Positions 25,302 through 37,993 of a DNA stretch of 64,000 bases are shown here, in pieces. A program made the translations under genes and the position numbers. The notes beneath the pieces were generated by a model, which saw nothing but the letters and a program-made list of their open reading frames with translations, made no database searches and was not told where the DNA came from. Numbering within the stretch: position 1 is the first letter of the stretch; the number at the start of each line of letters is the position of its first letter. This stretch comes from Anoplolepis gracilipes (Eukaryota; Arthropoda; Insecta; Hymenoptera; Formicidae), in assembly GCF_047496725.1 (NCBI RefSeq), contig NC_132978.1, forward strand, positions 8,033,001 to 8,097,000. The letters run 5' to 3'.

Positions 25302-25664
25302 GTGAAAGTGAATAAGCAAAATGTGTTAATGAATTTTGTGGACATAGCACGGATCGCAACCAAAACTGTGCTCATTATGTGTTATCCATTGAGAACATTC
25401 GTGGATATTGGCTATGTAGTTCAATGTCCACGTTTTTATGTCCACAGAGGGCGTATCGCTTTCAGGGATCACGTAAACGTAAAACCGGGCCGTGGCGTCT
25501 CTCACGCTTCTCTCTGTGTAAATCCGCCAGTCTCTGGTTTGATTTCAGGAATTGCCAGCCCTGCTAGAGAAAATGAAAATGGTGGGGGCGAAGCGAACGG
25601 CCTACCGCCGAATGTTTTGCCCTATTGTTCAGGGATGTCGCGGAAAATGATGTATTTCTATTAA
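25302..25664 (+). other. Unassigned ORF crossing the right palindrome boundary
   Basis: Open for 120 codons after a good acceptor (TTATTTTTAG). The first 70 or so residues are shared with the mirror copy at 16410-16196 (minus strand), which then continues differently. On the opposite strand the same DNA is also open (for example FYVYVIPESDTPSVDIKTWA in the left copy). I recognise neither reading, so it may be a relic of a gene or transposon, or non-coding. Confidence 0.25.
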
Positions 25665-25939
25665 ATTGGAGTTAGGTAAAGCGGGATCCGAGCGGTGGAG
25701 ATGTGTTTTATGCTTATCGAGATGGGAAAAGTGCTTTGCGCCGAGGGCAGACTGCGGTAATACTGGTTAAAAACGTCGAGAAACTCCACGAACGACTCTT
25801 TGTCATGGACATGCAAGCTTCTAATGGTACGCACTTGTTTTCGTATGCGGCATAATTCGAACGCGCCCGGTCCATCATTTCTCTTGGACGATGCGACAGT
25901 TTGCGGATGGATCTTCGAATTTATCCGTTTGCTAAACAA
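25661..25939 (-). other. Unassigned 92-codon ORF, coding-like composition
   Basis: Minus-strand frame ending at TAA 25661 with a GC-richer third position than the surroundings. It has an acceptor-like TTGTTTAG just inside its start. Sample sequence is KESFVEFLDVFNQYY. No family recognised. It lies between the palindrome edge and the first coding exon of Sfmbt, on the opposite strand. Confidence 0.25.
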
Positions 25940-26399
25940 TCGCGAGACCGTTAGACGTGTAAAAAAAATGCAACGATGATAGGAAGGTTAAATAAAAGTA
26001 TGTGCTCTCTCCAAGGTTTTCTAGCGTCGCTTTTTGCTATTCTAACGCTAATGGAAAATTTACATTAAAAAGCGCGACAATACTGCAATATTCGTAGTTT
26101 CGATAATAGCTTTATGAATGATTATATATTTCACGAGATAGATATGCCAAGTAGAAATTATCTACAGTTTTAAAATCTTCAAAATCACGGGATTAGCATC
26201 CAAATATAGATCGAGTTATCTTTAATTGATATATTGTCGATAGTTTTAAGTGGAATATTTTACTCATATAGAATTTTTTATCTTTAAATATAATATTGTT
26301 GTACTTTTCCCTATGAACAGAATTCACAAGAGAATATTTTTATATTTATAATAATTCAGTTAGAAGTAGTAACAATTGCTCAATCATGTGAATGTAGGG

Positions 26400-26736
26400 A
26401 TGGATATGTGTATGACTACAGTGTATACTTCCATCCCTGGATTGCCTGAACAATTAGGGATGGTATGGATGGGAGATATGATGATGGGAGAGCCTACTCA
26501 TGAACTGATGCTGGATCCTCGTCAAGCTGAAAGTCCTTTTTTCTCCCATGGTTCGCATTCGTATGAAGATCTTAGAAATCATCATATTGCTCCCATGGTA
26601 CGCTATATACCACAACAATTTTCAAATGAGTGTTCGGAACCTGATGAAGCAATGGAAGCTGTAGATGGTCATGACATACAGCGAGTGAGTTTTATGTTCT
26701 TGCTTAACAAAAGAGAACAATCTATATTTATAGTAA

Positions 26737-26771
<35 letters not shown>

Positions 26772-29700
26772 TGTATATTTTTTTAAATTTTATAATTTTT
26801 TTGCTGTTAAAGGAATATGATTCACAACCTGAAAGGCCAGAAATGAATGAATATTTAACATTAGAAGATTACATTGGTGATGAAGAACGAGAACAAATTG
26901 TGAGCAATGCGGCGACTCAAACAACTCAAGACAATCGCAATCGAAAAATAAAGCCTATAAAGCATCCTGGACTTGTATTAAAAACACCAATTGCTTATCA
27001 ACCTCATACTGATTTAAATTTTATTCCTATTCGTAAAGATGGTATAGGTAAGCATAATCATTACAAAGATCTATCTATAAATTTCTACATGTGTTCGGAA
27101 CAACAGCAAGATATTGCGCTCGTTTTAATTATTATAAACAAATGAGTGCTGTGGCACGTCTTTAGAGTTCGAATTTCGCAGTTAGCGACAAACACGTCGC
27201 AAACAATAACGCACGACTCGAGACAGATCACTCTCAGAATTCATGCGAAGAAAATCCAGACTAAAGTCGCTTGCTTAACTCAATTATAACTAAACAATGG
27301 AATGTTATATGATATATTTTCTGAAAAGTAAAATATTTTAATTTAAAATAAAACTACTAAAAATAACAAAAGTCTAAATTTTTTACTAGATAACTATTTG
27401 ATTACATATATTTTCTTATCATAATAAATTTTATTAAGTAAAATATAATTGGAATCATTATGCCATAAATATTGTTTATTTAATGATACTTACTAGTCTA
27501 TCTTTATTTAAATTTATATGTATTTTACAGCTGTTTGTGAAAAATGTGGTGCTATTGGAGTGAAACATGCCTTTTATACAAAAGAGCGTAGATTTTGCAG
27601 TAGAGCATGTGCACGTTCTTCAGAACATACAGCACCTACCGCCGATTCGACATATAGTCCATCTCATTCAGTGGATCAGACAGTATCTGGAAACCAAGCA
27701 TCTCCTAATGAAATGAAAGCACCGACGGATGTAAGTTAATATTGAACTTATTTTAAGATAGAAAAAAATGTTATGTATAATGTTATATATATTAACAGTG
27801 TTTTGAAAATACAGGTTAGAATCCTGTATTGAAATAATTAAAATTTAACTCAATTTCACTGGTTAATAAAAAATTCTTTAGAAAAGACAATGTGTTAAAT
27901 TATAACTTATGTAATTGGTCCAAAACTTTCTTAAATATAAAAATGTTTAACGATGGACTGATCTTACATACAGTTTTATGAACCCATTTTAGTTTTAGAA
28001 ACCCATGCATTTTCTCATCTGTTTTGTTTATGTTGTAAATTTTAATTTAAAAAATGTTATATTTTGATTTTTTAGGTAATTATAAAGGAAGAAATAGATA
28101 TCAAGGATTCTATCGAATCAGAAAAAGAAAAAGTTAAATTAGAACCAGTAATGCCTGAGGATTTACCGGTTAGAAGAAAGAGAACAGCGGAAATGGCGGG
28201 TTCTTACGATTGGACGCCACAGCTTGTTGAACCTGGATTTTGTGCAGCACCAGTATCTTGTTTTAAACATGTTAGTTTTTCCAAAGAGTTTTATACATTT
28301 TATATGTATAAAATTTTAGAATAGAAAAATATATATTATAGGAGATATATTTATTTGCAACAACTATTTTCAAATGCGCGATAAAATATTGGTTTTTGCA
28401 TATTTACTATATAAAATTCAAGCATATAATTTATTGTTACATTATCAATTTTTGTTTTAGGCTCCTATATCTGAAATATGGGATAATATCACAGTGGGTA
28501 TGAAAGTAGAAGTAGAAAATACCGACTGTGACGAAGTATGCGAGGCTTTTCCAGATTCGTTTTGGGTTGCAACTGTATTACGTATATGTGGATATAGAGC
28601 TTTGTTAAGGTATGAGGGTTTCGGACACAATGCAGATAAAGATTTTTGGGTGTCGCTTTGTTCTAATGACATACATCCTGTTGGTTGGTGTGCCACAATT
28701 GGAAAACCTCTTATTCCACCTAACAGTACGTAATCGAAATTATTTCTAACAAAATGACAATGCGCGGACTAAAAGAAATGCGTTGAGAAAGACGATTATT
28801 AATTTTATTAAAAAAAAAGTGGGACAAAAGCATGTAAGAAAATGATCTGATATCAAATTATTTTTGCAGCGATTGCAAACAAGTACAAAGATTGGAAGGA
28901 TTTTTTAATGAGACGATTAACCGGTGCAAGAACATTGCCGACAAATTTTTACAATAAGGTGAACGATAGTATGAAATCTCGTTTTCGATGTGGACTTCAT
29001 TTAGAAGTGGTAGATAAAAACAGAATCTCACAAGTCAAAGTTGCGACAATACAAAAGATTATTGGCAAACGTTTACATGTGAGATATTACGATTCTCCTC
29101 CGGAGGATAATGGTTTCTGGTGTCACGAAGATTCACCTCTCATACATCCCGTCGGTTGGGCTAAGAGAGTGGGACAGACGCTGGATGCATATCCCGAATA
29201 TTTGGAACGAATTTCTAAATCAAAATTATCCGAAGACGACGCAACGGAGAATCTTTTTCATGTGCCAAAGAATCATCACATGCATCTTGGATACACGTTT
29301 AGAGAAGGAATGAAAATAGAGGCCATCGATCCACTCAATCTTTCAGCTATCTGTGCGGCAACAATTATGCGAGTTTTGAAAGAAGATTACATTATGATTC
29401 GCATCGACACTTATGACGAAGACACAAGCGGTGCTGATTGGTTTTGTTATCATTCGTGTTCACCTTGCATTTTTCCAGTCGGGTTTTGTTCCCAACACGG
29501 TTTACCATTAACACCACCAAAAGGCTATGATCCTACTACATTTACATGGGATTCATATCTAATGGAGACCAATACTGTACCTGCTCCTATGCAGTTGTTT
29601 AATTGGGTAATTTTTCTATATATTTCTATTCATTTTTCTATACATTTCTTAATATAGTTTGTAATTCTTGTTTATGTGTTATAATTGCGAATATCTTCAA

Positions 29701-30819
29701 CATATTTTAGGATATTCCCCAACATGGATTTATTGAAGGAATGAGACTTGAAGCTGCTGATTTAATGGATCCTAGATTAGTTTGTGTTGCTACTATTACT
29801 AGAGTGATTGGCAGATTATTACGAGTACATTTTGATGGTTGGGAAGATGAATATGATCAATGGTTAGATTGTCAAAGTCCAGATATTTATCCTGTTGGCT
29901 GGTGCGATCTTGTCGACCACAAGTTAGAAGCGCCGCGAAGTGTACTCACTAAAAACACTAGTCCTACTGGTAAATATCACATATTGTTTAGATTAAGTAA
30001 ATATATATTCATAAAAATATATTTTAGTAAAATCACCGAGAGGCCTTAAACGTAAAACTAAGAGAAAATTGAAGAAGAGTAGCAAGATGTTTTGCTCCAA
30101 AAATATACTACCTCGTCAGAGCGAACGTATTAGTATGGCTCGCGAACGCGGGCGAGAATTGGAGCCTGCTCAAGGAACTAAAATTGAGAGAGAACGTGAC
30201 TTAGAGAGTCTACCGGAACAGAGAAGTAGAGAACCGGAAACGGCGGAAGAACCGGTTGGTCCCGACCAAACCTTACCCAGTCCTACCACTGGTCAAGGTC
30301 AAGCATTGAGAGATACACAAAGTGAAGTACAGAGCCCTCCACCACCTAAAGAAAGAACTGCTACGTCATACATCAACGTAAGTAGCATAATTTTTGTATA
30401 TAAATGTAATCTTTTTCAAATATAATTATATCATGTTGATTAAAATTATTATAAATAAAATTAAATTCTAATTTATTTGATTCTTGTAGGTTACTTCAGC
30501 AAGTAGTAAATATATACCGAGACTAGCAGATGGTATACAAAAAAGTTCGGAATCTGGTGATTTAGTGCCATCTGAATGGAATGTTTTTGATGTTGCACAA
30601 TTTCTTCGTGTTAATGACTGTGCGACATACTGCGATAATTTCAGTAAAAATAAAATAGATGGAAAGATATTGCTGACTCTCACTAAGGACCAAATAATAG
30701 ACCTCACAGGTTTCAAAGTTGGACCTTCTTTAAAGATATATGATTTAATTCAGCAATTAAAAATCAAAGTGAATCCAGCTCAGGAAAGGTTGAAATTAGG
30801 ATTGAAGAAATTATTATAA
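26400..30819 (+). CDS. Sfmbt: Sfmbt: Scm-related protein with four MBT repeats (PhoRC subunit)
   Basis: Nine coding exons: 26400-26684, 26813-27047, 27531-27730, 28076-28270, 28461-28725, 28870-29606, 29711-29969, 30028-30377 and 30490-30819. All introns are GT-AG, and the sum is 2856 nt (951 aa plus stop). The FCS zinc finger is at residues 176-200 (CEKCG then FCSRAC). Four MBT repeats span about 306-394, 402-505, 515-615 and 620-725, each ending in an HPVGW, FPVGF or YPVGW motif. MBT4 keeps the aromatic segment FDGWEDEYDQW expected of a methyl-lysine pocket. A basic stretch (KRKTKRKLKK) follows, and a SAM domain is at about 871-938. This order is that of insect Sfmbt, which binds Pho through its MBT repeats and links it to other Polycomb proteins in the nucleus. 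Drosophila Sfmbt is longer, mainly in linkers. ATG 26400 is chosen because no earlier in-frame ATG exists and the acceptor TGAATGTAG is at 26397. The 5'-UTR probably lies in the right palindrome arm. Confidence 0.95.
26741..26770. repeat. (TA)n microsatellite in Sfmbt intron 1
   Basis: About 14 TA units within the 128-nt intron between coding exons 1 and 2. Confidence 0.9.
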
Positions 30820-31942
30820 CAAAACTAGTATATAGTTAGCGCTATAATTAAGTTTCATCATTATGCAAATTAGACATGGATTTACAGGTAAGGCATGTGA
30901 AATAACGATAATTAAAATCATCTCTATCTCAGTATGGTTACATACATGTTATTTGTTACATACTTTACTAATGTGCTGAAGGAATGTTTATATGTAGATT
31001 CTTCATAGTCTAAAACAAAACTGTAAAATTTAGATGCCTTGAGATCTACTATGAGTTAAAGAGAGTATTCCATTCTAAAATGCAGCTATGATTTTATTTT
31101 TATTCCCTGAAATATATAAATTCATAAAAAAGTAATAATTGATTATATTTATTAAATTTATTTATCAAAATTAATTAATTTTCATGAAAATAAAGAATAA
31201 TATAAATATATAAATCTGCATTAAGCTCATTTAATTAATTAAGCATTAAATATAAAAATGTTTAGTGTTAAATGTACAATGTGTAAATGCTGTAAACAAA
31301 ATATAAAACAAACTACTTTAACAGATGTAACAAGAATTTTTATTAAAGTTAAAATGTCTTAATATTTATATTAATATATTTATATTCTATATGATTTATT
31401 ATTTTTTGCTGGGTTTATTTCATTTGTATGTTTTAATATCTGTGAATGAAAATAATAATAATAATAAAATATAAGCTGCATTTGTTAATTTATAGAAAAT
31501 AAAATTTGCAGTAAGGTAATTACAATTTTAAGAATCTGTGTTATTAAAAATCTTATTAATTAAGATGGTAAGTTTAGTAATGATTCTGATAATAAACATT
31601 TCTTAATATATATAGATGCACACACAAACGCAAGGAAATAAACTATAAATTATAAAAACTGCATTCTGGAATGGATTGTTCTCTATAATAAAGACAGCAT
31701 CTAATTTTTTTTTATAATGTCCATATTGTAGAAAAGAGTTAAAATTAACATTTTTTTATAATAGTATCATACATTTTATATATATATATAGATATATATA
31801 AATAAATATAAATATATATTTATACCTGATACATATGTAAGGAAAATTTGATGTATGTATATTGCACTTATGCATTATTCATAAATATGTGACATATTTT
31901 CTGTAATATGTTTTTCTACTGAAGTTTTTCTTTCAACCACAG

Positions 31943-32016
31943 TGTTATTTGTAAATCCATGCTGTCACATTGCTCTACATTAATAACATGGATGCATCAG
32001 CCACATACACAAGCTG
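31943..32016 (+). ncRNA. Possible non-coding exon downstream of Sfmbt
   Basis: A 74-nt segment with a pyrimidine-rich acceptor (TTTCAACCACAG) and a GTACGT donor. A strong donor (ACAG/GTAAGG) lies upstream at 30887, after the Sfmbt stop. Joining them would place CATGGATTTACA next to TGTAAATCCATG, a perfect 12-bp stem. It could be an alternative 3'-UTR exon of Sfmbt or a separate non-coding RNA. This is inferred from sequence signals only. Confidence 0.3.
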
Positions 32017-32292
32017 GTACGTGAAAATATCTAATTTTCCTTGGATAAATAGTAAATAATAAATTTTCTTGGATAAATGAAGAAAAAAATTCAGACATCT
32101 CGCATATTATGTATACGCTAACAGAGTAAATTAATACAGATATATTAAAAGCAGCTACACAAAGTACAGAGAACACTTTTTTCTTTGATTGATTTACCGA
32201 TTAATGTTAGACTTGTTGAACAATAACAATATACAATCTTTCTATTTTAATTAATCTCTGTAAATTGACTCTGTATGTACGTATAACGAATA

Positions 32293-32295
<3 letters not shown>

Positions 32296-32337
<42 letters not shown>
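32296..32337. repeat. (TA)n microsatellite
   Basis: About 20 TA units downstream of Sfmbt. Confidence 0.9.
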
Positions 32338-32340
<3 letters not shown>

Positions 32341-33386
32341 TTAAATATAACTAAAAGAAAACTGAAAAATTGTGTAAGCGTATATTTAGATCTTGTAAAT
32401 ATGATATGTAGCATGATGTTAGTTTTAGCTCTGTCTCTCTACGAATCATGACACATGGCTCCATGCCATAAATAAGTGGCTGATGCATGTGTATGATGTA
32501 CATTATATCCATATATTGCTTAATCATCTCTATAATGAATCGAAGCAATCAAGCATTAAAGAATATTGCTTTGATTCTTAAATACTATTTTAGTACTATA
32601 AAATGTAAAACGTGATTACTCGCCAATTATTTATTCAATAATTTGGAATCTCTAGAAACTAGACTTTTACGTATCTTTTATCTAATGTTTCCTGAAAAGA
32701 TTATATATATATATATATTTGTGGTAAAAGAGAGCATTTCGTATATGAATGGCCAACACTGTATCGTTCTCATGCACAAATTATTACAGAATTCTAATAA
32801 CATGTTATTCATGCAAAGTGAAACTTGTATATTCTCAACCGTATTCGTGCGTTAAATTTCGTATGAAAAATATTGATCTTTATTTACAATTGAATTTTTT
32901 GCTACGAGCTGTAAAATCAAATAGGAACATGTAGCATTAACATACAGTATGAAACGTGCAGCGAACTGCTCATTATTTGATATGCTAGGTATATACTTTT
33001 AAAGAATTAAGAATTATAGTTAAACTTTAATTTTAATTTATCTGATACATTGAAGGTCTTATATTGATAATATTGATGAAACTGAATAGAATTTTATTAC
33101 TTATTTGTTATAAATTTACTTTCATTCTAAGTAAAACAGATTTGATTTGACAAAAAAGTTATATCTAATTCTAATTAATATATGACTTTTTCTATTGTAT
33201 AAAATTTTATCAAATAAGAATAACACAATAATAAGTACAAAAGGGCAATACTGTCTATGTTTTAAAGCACATAATGTATAATTTTGATTATGATTAAATT
33301 TATATTATGTAATTAACTCAAAAAATTTGCGACAAGTATCTCAATATTTTGTGTTGTATTTTATGTTTGTAGAGTAATTTTAAACA

Positions 33387-33587
33387 TTACATATTTAAAT
33401 GAAGTAATGGAAAATTATTACGAAACACATATGACCTCTCAATAATGCAGACTTTTTCATCATCATCATTGTCAATGCTAGAGTAAACAAAAAGATACGC
33501 TTAGAGAGAAATGAATACTTATTAGTTACATCTTATCCCTCTATGCCATATTGTGATTTACATATCAGTTTCTGAATTTGTACTCAT
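33387..33587 (-). CDS. Possible two-exon gene for a 38-aa peptide
   Basis: Minus strand: exon 33587-33562 (ATG plus eight codons) and exon 33477-33387 are separated by an 84-nt intron. The intron has a GTAAAT donor, a CTAAT branch-like motif and the acceptor TTTTTGTTTACTCTAG. The product would be 38 aa, beginning MSTNSETDI and including DDDEKVCIIERSYVFRNNF. The frame is also open upstream of this ATG for about 20 codons, so the exon may extend. No family is recognised. The acceptor is unusually good for random AT-rich DNA, but a gene this small cannot be established from sequence alone. Confidence 0.3.
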
Positions 33588-34479
33588 TGTCTTTCTTATT
33601 GTGACATTAGGCGAGAAAGTGCAACATTCCACATTTTCGCATATGTTTATAAAGAAAAATGTAGGCTATAGAGGGTTAAGAAAATAAAATGGATATTTGC
33701 CAGAAATTGTAGCAATTATTGTGAAACTTTACTATTAGATTATTATAGTAAAGTAGTTGTCTTTAAGTTATAAATTTACAATTTATATATAACTCAATTT
33801 ATCTCAATTTTCATAAAAAAGATCAATTTTATATATATTTTTTTTAAGTAATACACGTACATATATGAACATGTGATAAAAAGACATTTTTGCAAATTTC
33901 ATGAATTTAATGGAAGATAAATTTTCAATCGTTTATTATTTCTATTAGTCTTCATTTATATTATTTTAGGTACAAATATAAAATTCAATATTACAGCGCT
34001 ATCGATAATATGAATAATGCTATATCATATTTTATAAGATAATATATCGCGAAATTACATTATTTCTATAAACTCATAATTATACCCTAAAGAGGAATAT
34101 GGCATATATAATGATTTCTAAATTAATTAAATAATGAGATTTAATTCCCAAATAAAATTATATATGCATAGAATATATATTATATATGAAATTACATTAT
34201 GATATGGCGATTAGCGTCATTTGTATATATATCTTTTGCCGGTAATGTAGATTTATATTGTTTTGGCGATGAGTTTCGTTATCGACAAAATATTAACTGT
34301 AATCTCTCCACAGGATGTCGCGCTGTGTGATTCGCAAGTATTAATTGTAATGGAACGCACGACTAAAAAAAAAAAAAAAAACGGATTCATTGATTTGTTC
34401 GGAATACGATGTTTTTACGATAAACGGCGTCTGTGATATAATGCTATAAAAGAGATCGTATTATTAGGTGGAAAATAGG

Positions 34480-36314
34480 AATATAGTAGTCTGCATGCTG
34501 AAACGCGCGATAAAACGTATGGACGAGCAAAGACGCGTCGTGATGACCGGTAGTCTCGATCATCGTTTACTTTCATGTTACGTCCGGCGCCTCGTAAACA
34601 TGACGCCGTCGAGCGAACGACGAACGACGAACGACGAACGACGCAGACGTGGGAACGTTCGCTGTGTGTGAGCCTGCCAAGCATGTAGCCATACAGTGGT
34701 CGGTTCGTATATATACACATATACACACGCACATACACATGTATATACGTTTACGCTCGTGACGCCGTGTGGGGGAGAGGGAGAATGGCGGGGATGCGAG
34801 TAGAGTAGCTCGCGTATTCTATGGGCGGGGCTTTAGCCAGCTGGCAGATGTTTCCCGCGCGGCCGCGTCGTTCCTCTAGCGTAAACCTACGCGACGAGAA
34901 AGTAGTCCCACGTTATGGCGCCAGATATTTCCCGCAATAAGCGACTACCTGACACGAACGCGTTCACGGACGGATTTGCGTGAATAAGCGGTGCGAGATA
35001 TCGCGACGGTACCGATCATCGGGAGGGTCCGGGAAATGGCTAGTCGATCGTGAGGATGAGCTGACGTAGGGGTGGGAAGGGAAGAGTGAGGATGAAGTGA
35101 GTCGCCGTTCAGGGCAGAGTGAAGCGCGCGGTTTCCCCCTCGACTCTCGACTCGAGCGCGAGGCCGCCTCGATTGTACGCGGGCGCGCCCGGCGAGGACC
35201 ACGACTTTCGAGTGTCCTTATCTCGCAGTGAATTTCATCGCGAACATCGTCGCACCGCATGCCGTACGCCGCATATACTTGGGCCGCAGATATTCGTCGC
35301 GCGTTTCACACACGAGGCGTACGTACGTCGTAAACGTGCGTGTGAGTTACGTGTCGTCCCGGACTTGTCGTGCCTCGATGCCGTCGTCGATGCGTAAAAC
35401 GTGAGCGTAAAAAAAATCTCCCTTCGCGTGGGCTGATTCACAACCGGCATACGATCAACAGAACCATCTCGTTCTGCATCCCAGCGTCTTAATCAGGTCG
35501 GTTGACGAGAAGATTCTCTCGTAAAAATACGAGTAAGTGGAAGAGACTCGATATTTTCTAACGAGACTGTACTACACGAACGTGTAGTCGAGTATTTCGC
35601 GTGTGCTATTTTTCATACAAGTGTAACTTCACGCAAGTGTTCCCGGTGATTTTGCTCGCCTGTGACATTTATCCAGGAAAGAGTGAATATAAATCGGTGG
35701 CGAGTGAAAAGTGAAGGAAAAGTGCGACGCCTCGAAAGAGAAGGGAACCTGGCATTCCGTTACATAGCGACGTTCCTGACGCCGGGCGGCGGAGTGATCC
35801 ACGGCACGTCGTGGGGGCCCTCAGCTGTTTCCCGCCAAAGATCGCCATTACAAAACGCGTTCGGGCGTTGTGTGTGCGCGCCGCGCGGAGCGTGTGGCTG
35901 TCTCGTGGACGAATCTTTGTGCGCGTCGCCGGCATCTGCTGACGAAAAAAAGGGGCTGTCGCGATACACGGCGTGTACCGGAAGTGGCGAGTAACACGTT
36001 TATACATATATTGCACCGAGAACGGAGACGTATTTGATAAAACGCGTGTTGTTTGTCCCCCTCCTCCGTTCCGGTGGAGTGCGCGGTCGGTCGGTCGGGC
36101 GGGCGAGCGAACGACGAACGAACGAACGACAAACGAACGAACGAACAGCCGGGCGGCGAAGAAAGGAGCAAATAAGTACGCGAGAAAAAGTGAGAGCGAT
36201 AACGAAAAGATATCCAGAGCAGCGGGACTTGTCGTCTTTTCGCAGCCGCTACGACGGCTGTCACGGACGTGAAATTCACTCGGCGGGACTCTCAGTGCTG
36301 CGGACCGACGAGAT
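34480..36314 (+). promoter_or_regulatory. CpG-rich promoter and 5'-UTR region of the TFAP4 gene
   Basis: A sharp shift from AT-rich to GC- and CpG-rich sequence ends at the first coding exon. It contains a CAGCTG at about 34839 and another near 35823, ATGGCGGGG near 34785, short GAACGACGAAC-type repeats (34612-34642 and 36108-36146) and an insect initiator-like TCAGTG at 36290. The many open frames on both strands are composition effects. A single start site cannot be chosen. Confidence 0.6.
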
Positions 36315-36746
36315 ATGTCAGTGTTTGGTGGTGACGATCGGATTTTGCTCGAGGAAATCGTCGAGTCGACTGAACAGCCAGAGATTGAATTGTGCGGGTG
36401 AGTCTCTTTCCATCAAATTTTCATTACGAAAAATGTTGATGTCTATATACGCGCGATAGCGATAGAAACGAGGATAGTATGTATATGTATCGATGCAGAC
36501 GCGCGAATATACACATACCTATGTATATATGTATACTTTGTGTCCGTGTTTGATACGGCGCGGTTATATACACATTATACGTTCTCGTCATATAGTCAGA
36601 GCGAGACAGAATGAAGTGGAGCGAGAACGCGAGCAGGAGGGACAAGGTTTATTGGCTCTCTCGGAAAGAGTGTCGTGCTCGAGCCGCTTATCGGCCTCAA
36701 CCTGTTTGCGAGAGCTTAAACGTAGCTGCCGCCGTGGCATCGTCGG

Positions 36747-36777
<31 letters not shown>

Positions 36778-37944
36778 GTCGTCATCGGACCGCGCGAGAG
36801 AGCGAGCCACAGCTGTCGAAGCCGGCCGGCCGGCCGGCCGGCGCCTCTGATTTCCGTCGCTCGCGGCTGGCCGATGTGTGCGTATGATCGTGACGTCGGC
36901 ACCGCGGCCGAGGCCGCGGTCGCGTTGCCTCCGCCGGGCCGCAGCTGCCCGAAAGTCGTTTTCCGCTGGAAACGCAGGGACGCGTAGCGCCGCGGACCGG
37001 CACTCTCGCGGATCTTCTCCGCGCTCTCTACGCGTTCACGCCCAACAAGCATGGCGCGCGCGCTTGCTCGCAGCTCGCAGCGTGGACGCCTCTTTTCTCT
37101 CCTCTCGTGCGCGTGTGACATTTCTTCCATTACCGTACGTTCTCTCTCCACACATCCGCATTTCACTCTTACGTCATGTAATTCGTAATCTTTTATGGAC
37201 AAATATTTTTCTATCTCTAAGATTTGCACGCACACACATATTTCCGTTTAATGAATTGTGTTTAATGAAAAAGGGAGATCTTTATCTTTTTGGGTAAAAT
37301 ACACATACACACTCTCTCTCTTTCTCTGTATCAGATTGGAATATATATTTACATACATATAGTCCTATTATATTTTATTTCGATTAAATAGTTTTTGTCA
37401 TATTTGATGTTTTCAAAACGATATAATATTATTTAACTGAGAGCTGGATAATAAAATAGATTCTTTTCTGCAGTTTTTCTATAGATTTATCGGTACAGAT
37501 ACAAAGAATAAATTTTCACGGTATGTAATTACATTTATATTTTTAAAAATTTTTCATGAATATCAGCTTTATCTATGCGTTTTTATCATGCTATATGTTA
37601 TAACGTATTGATGTATATATAAATCAGACGGTTTATTGGTAAAAAAAACTTATATAAAATTCTTATTAATATGAAGATATAAAGTTATTTTAAAAGCGTA
37701 AATGCGAAAAAGCCAGCATCGCAACATCGTCAGTTCAACCAAGTATGTCGAGTCATTTTTTGCGTCTTCGTTGTGTGTACGATGTTGCGTATGGTTTTTT
37801 TGTCTCACGTTAGAGTACAATGATCGTAGGACAAAGAAGCATGAAAGCGCGAGGAAAGTATATTCTTTTGTATACACCCGAGTGACCGACAGAGCCAGGA
37901 CATATATATACGTATTGTATATATATGTATTGTATATATATATG

Positions 37945-37993
<49 letters not shown>

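Larger units (their letters stand above)
20914..25516. repeat. Right arm of the palindrome; 5' region of Sfmbt
   Basis: Inverted copy of 16196-20796. It ends at CACGCTTCTCTCTG; beyond this the two flanks are unrelated. It contains the putative Sfmbt promoter and two 5'-UTR exons. It also holds a GC-rich block with ORFs in both strands (23945-24313) and the acceptor-preceded ORF at 25302-25664. Confidence 0.95.
30820..34400. other. Sfmbt 3'-UTR and intergenic region
   Basis: Very AT-rich. Possible polyadenylation signals (AATAAA) occur near 31186, 31465 and 31498. Two splice-like signals (CAG/GTAAGG at 30887 and an exon-like 31943-32016) and a possible minus-strand mini-gene (33387-33587) are listed separately. 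Nothing else is recognisable. Confidence 0.5.

Noticed and set aside
16196..25516. The palindrome as a transposon with giant terminal repeats
   Set aside because: No recognisable transposase, no target duplication at the outer ends, and the content looks like the 5' end of a host gene.
36588..37235. Longest open frame in the window (215 codons, minus strand)
   Set aside because: It runs through the GTC and GGCC repeats and the CpG island beside TFAP4 exon 1. The product is arginine-rich and repetitive, and other frames are open too.
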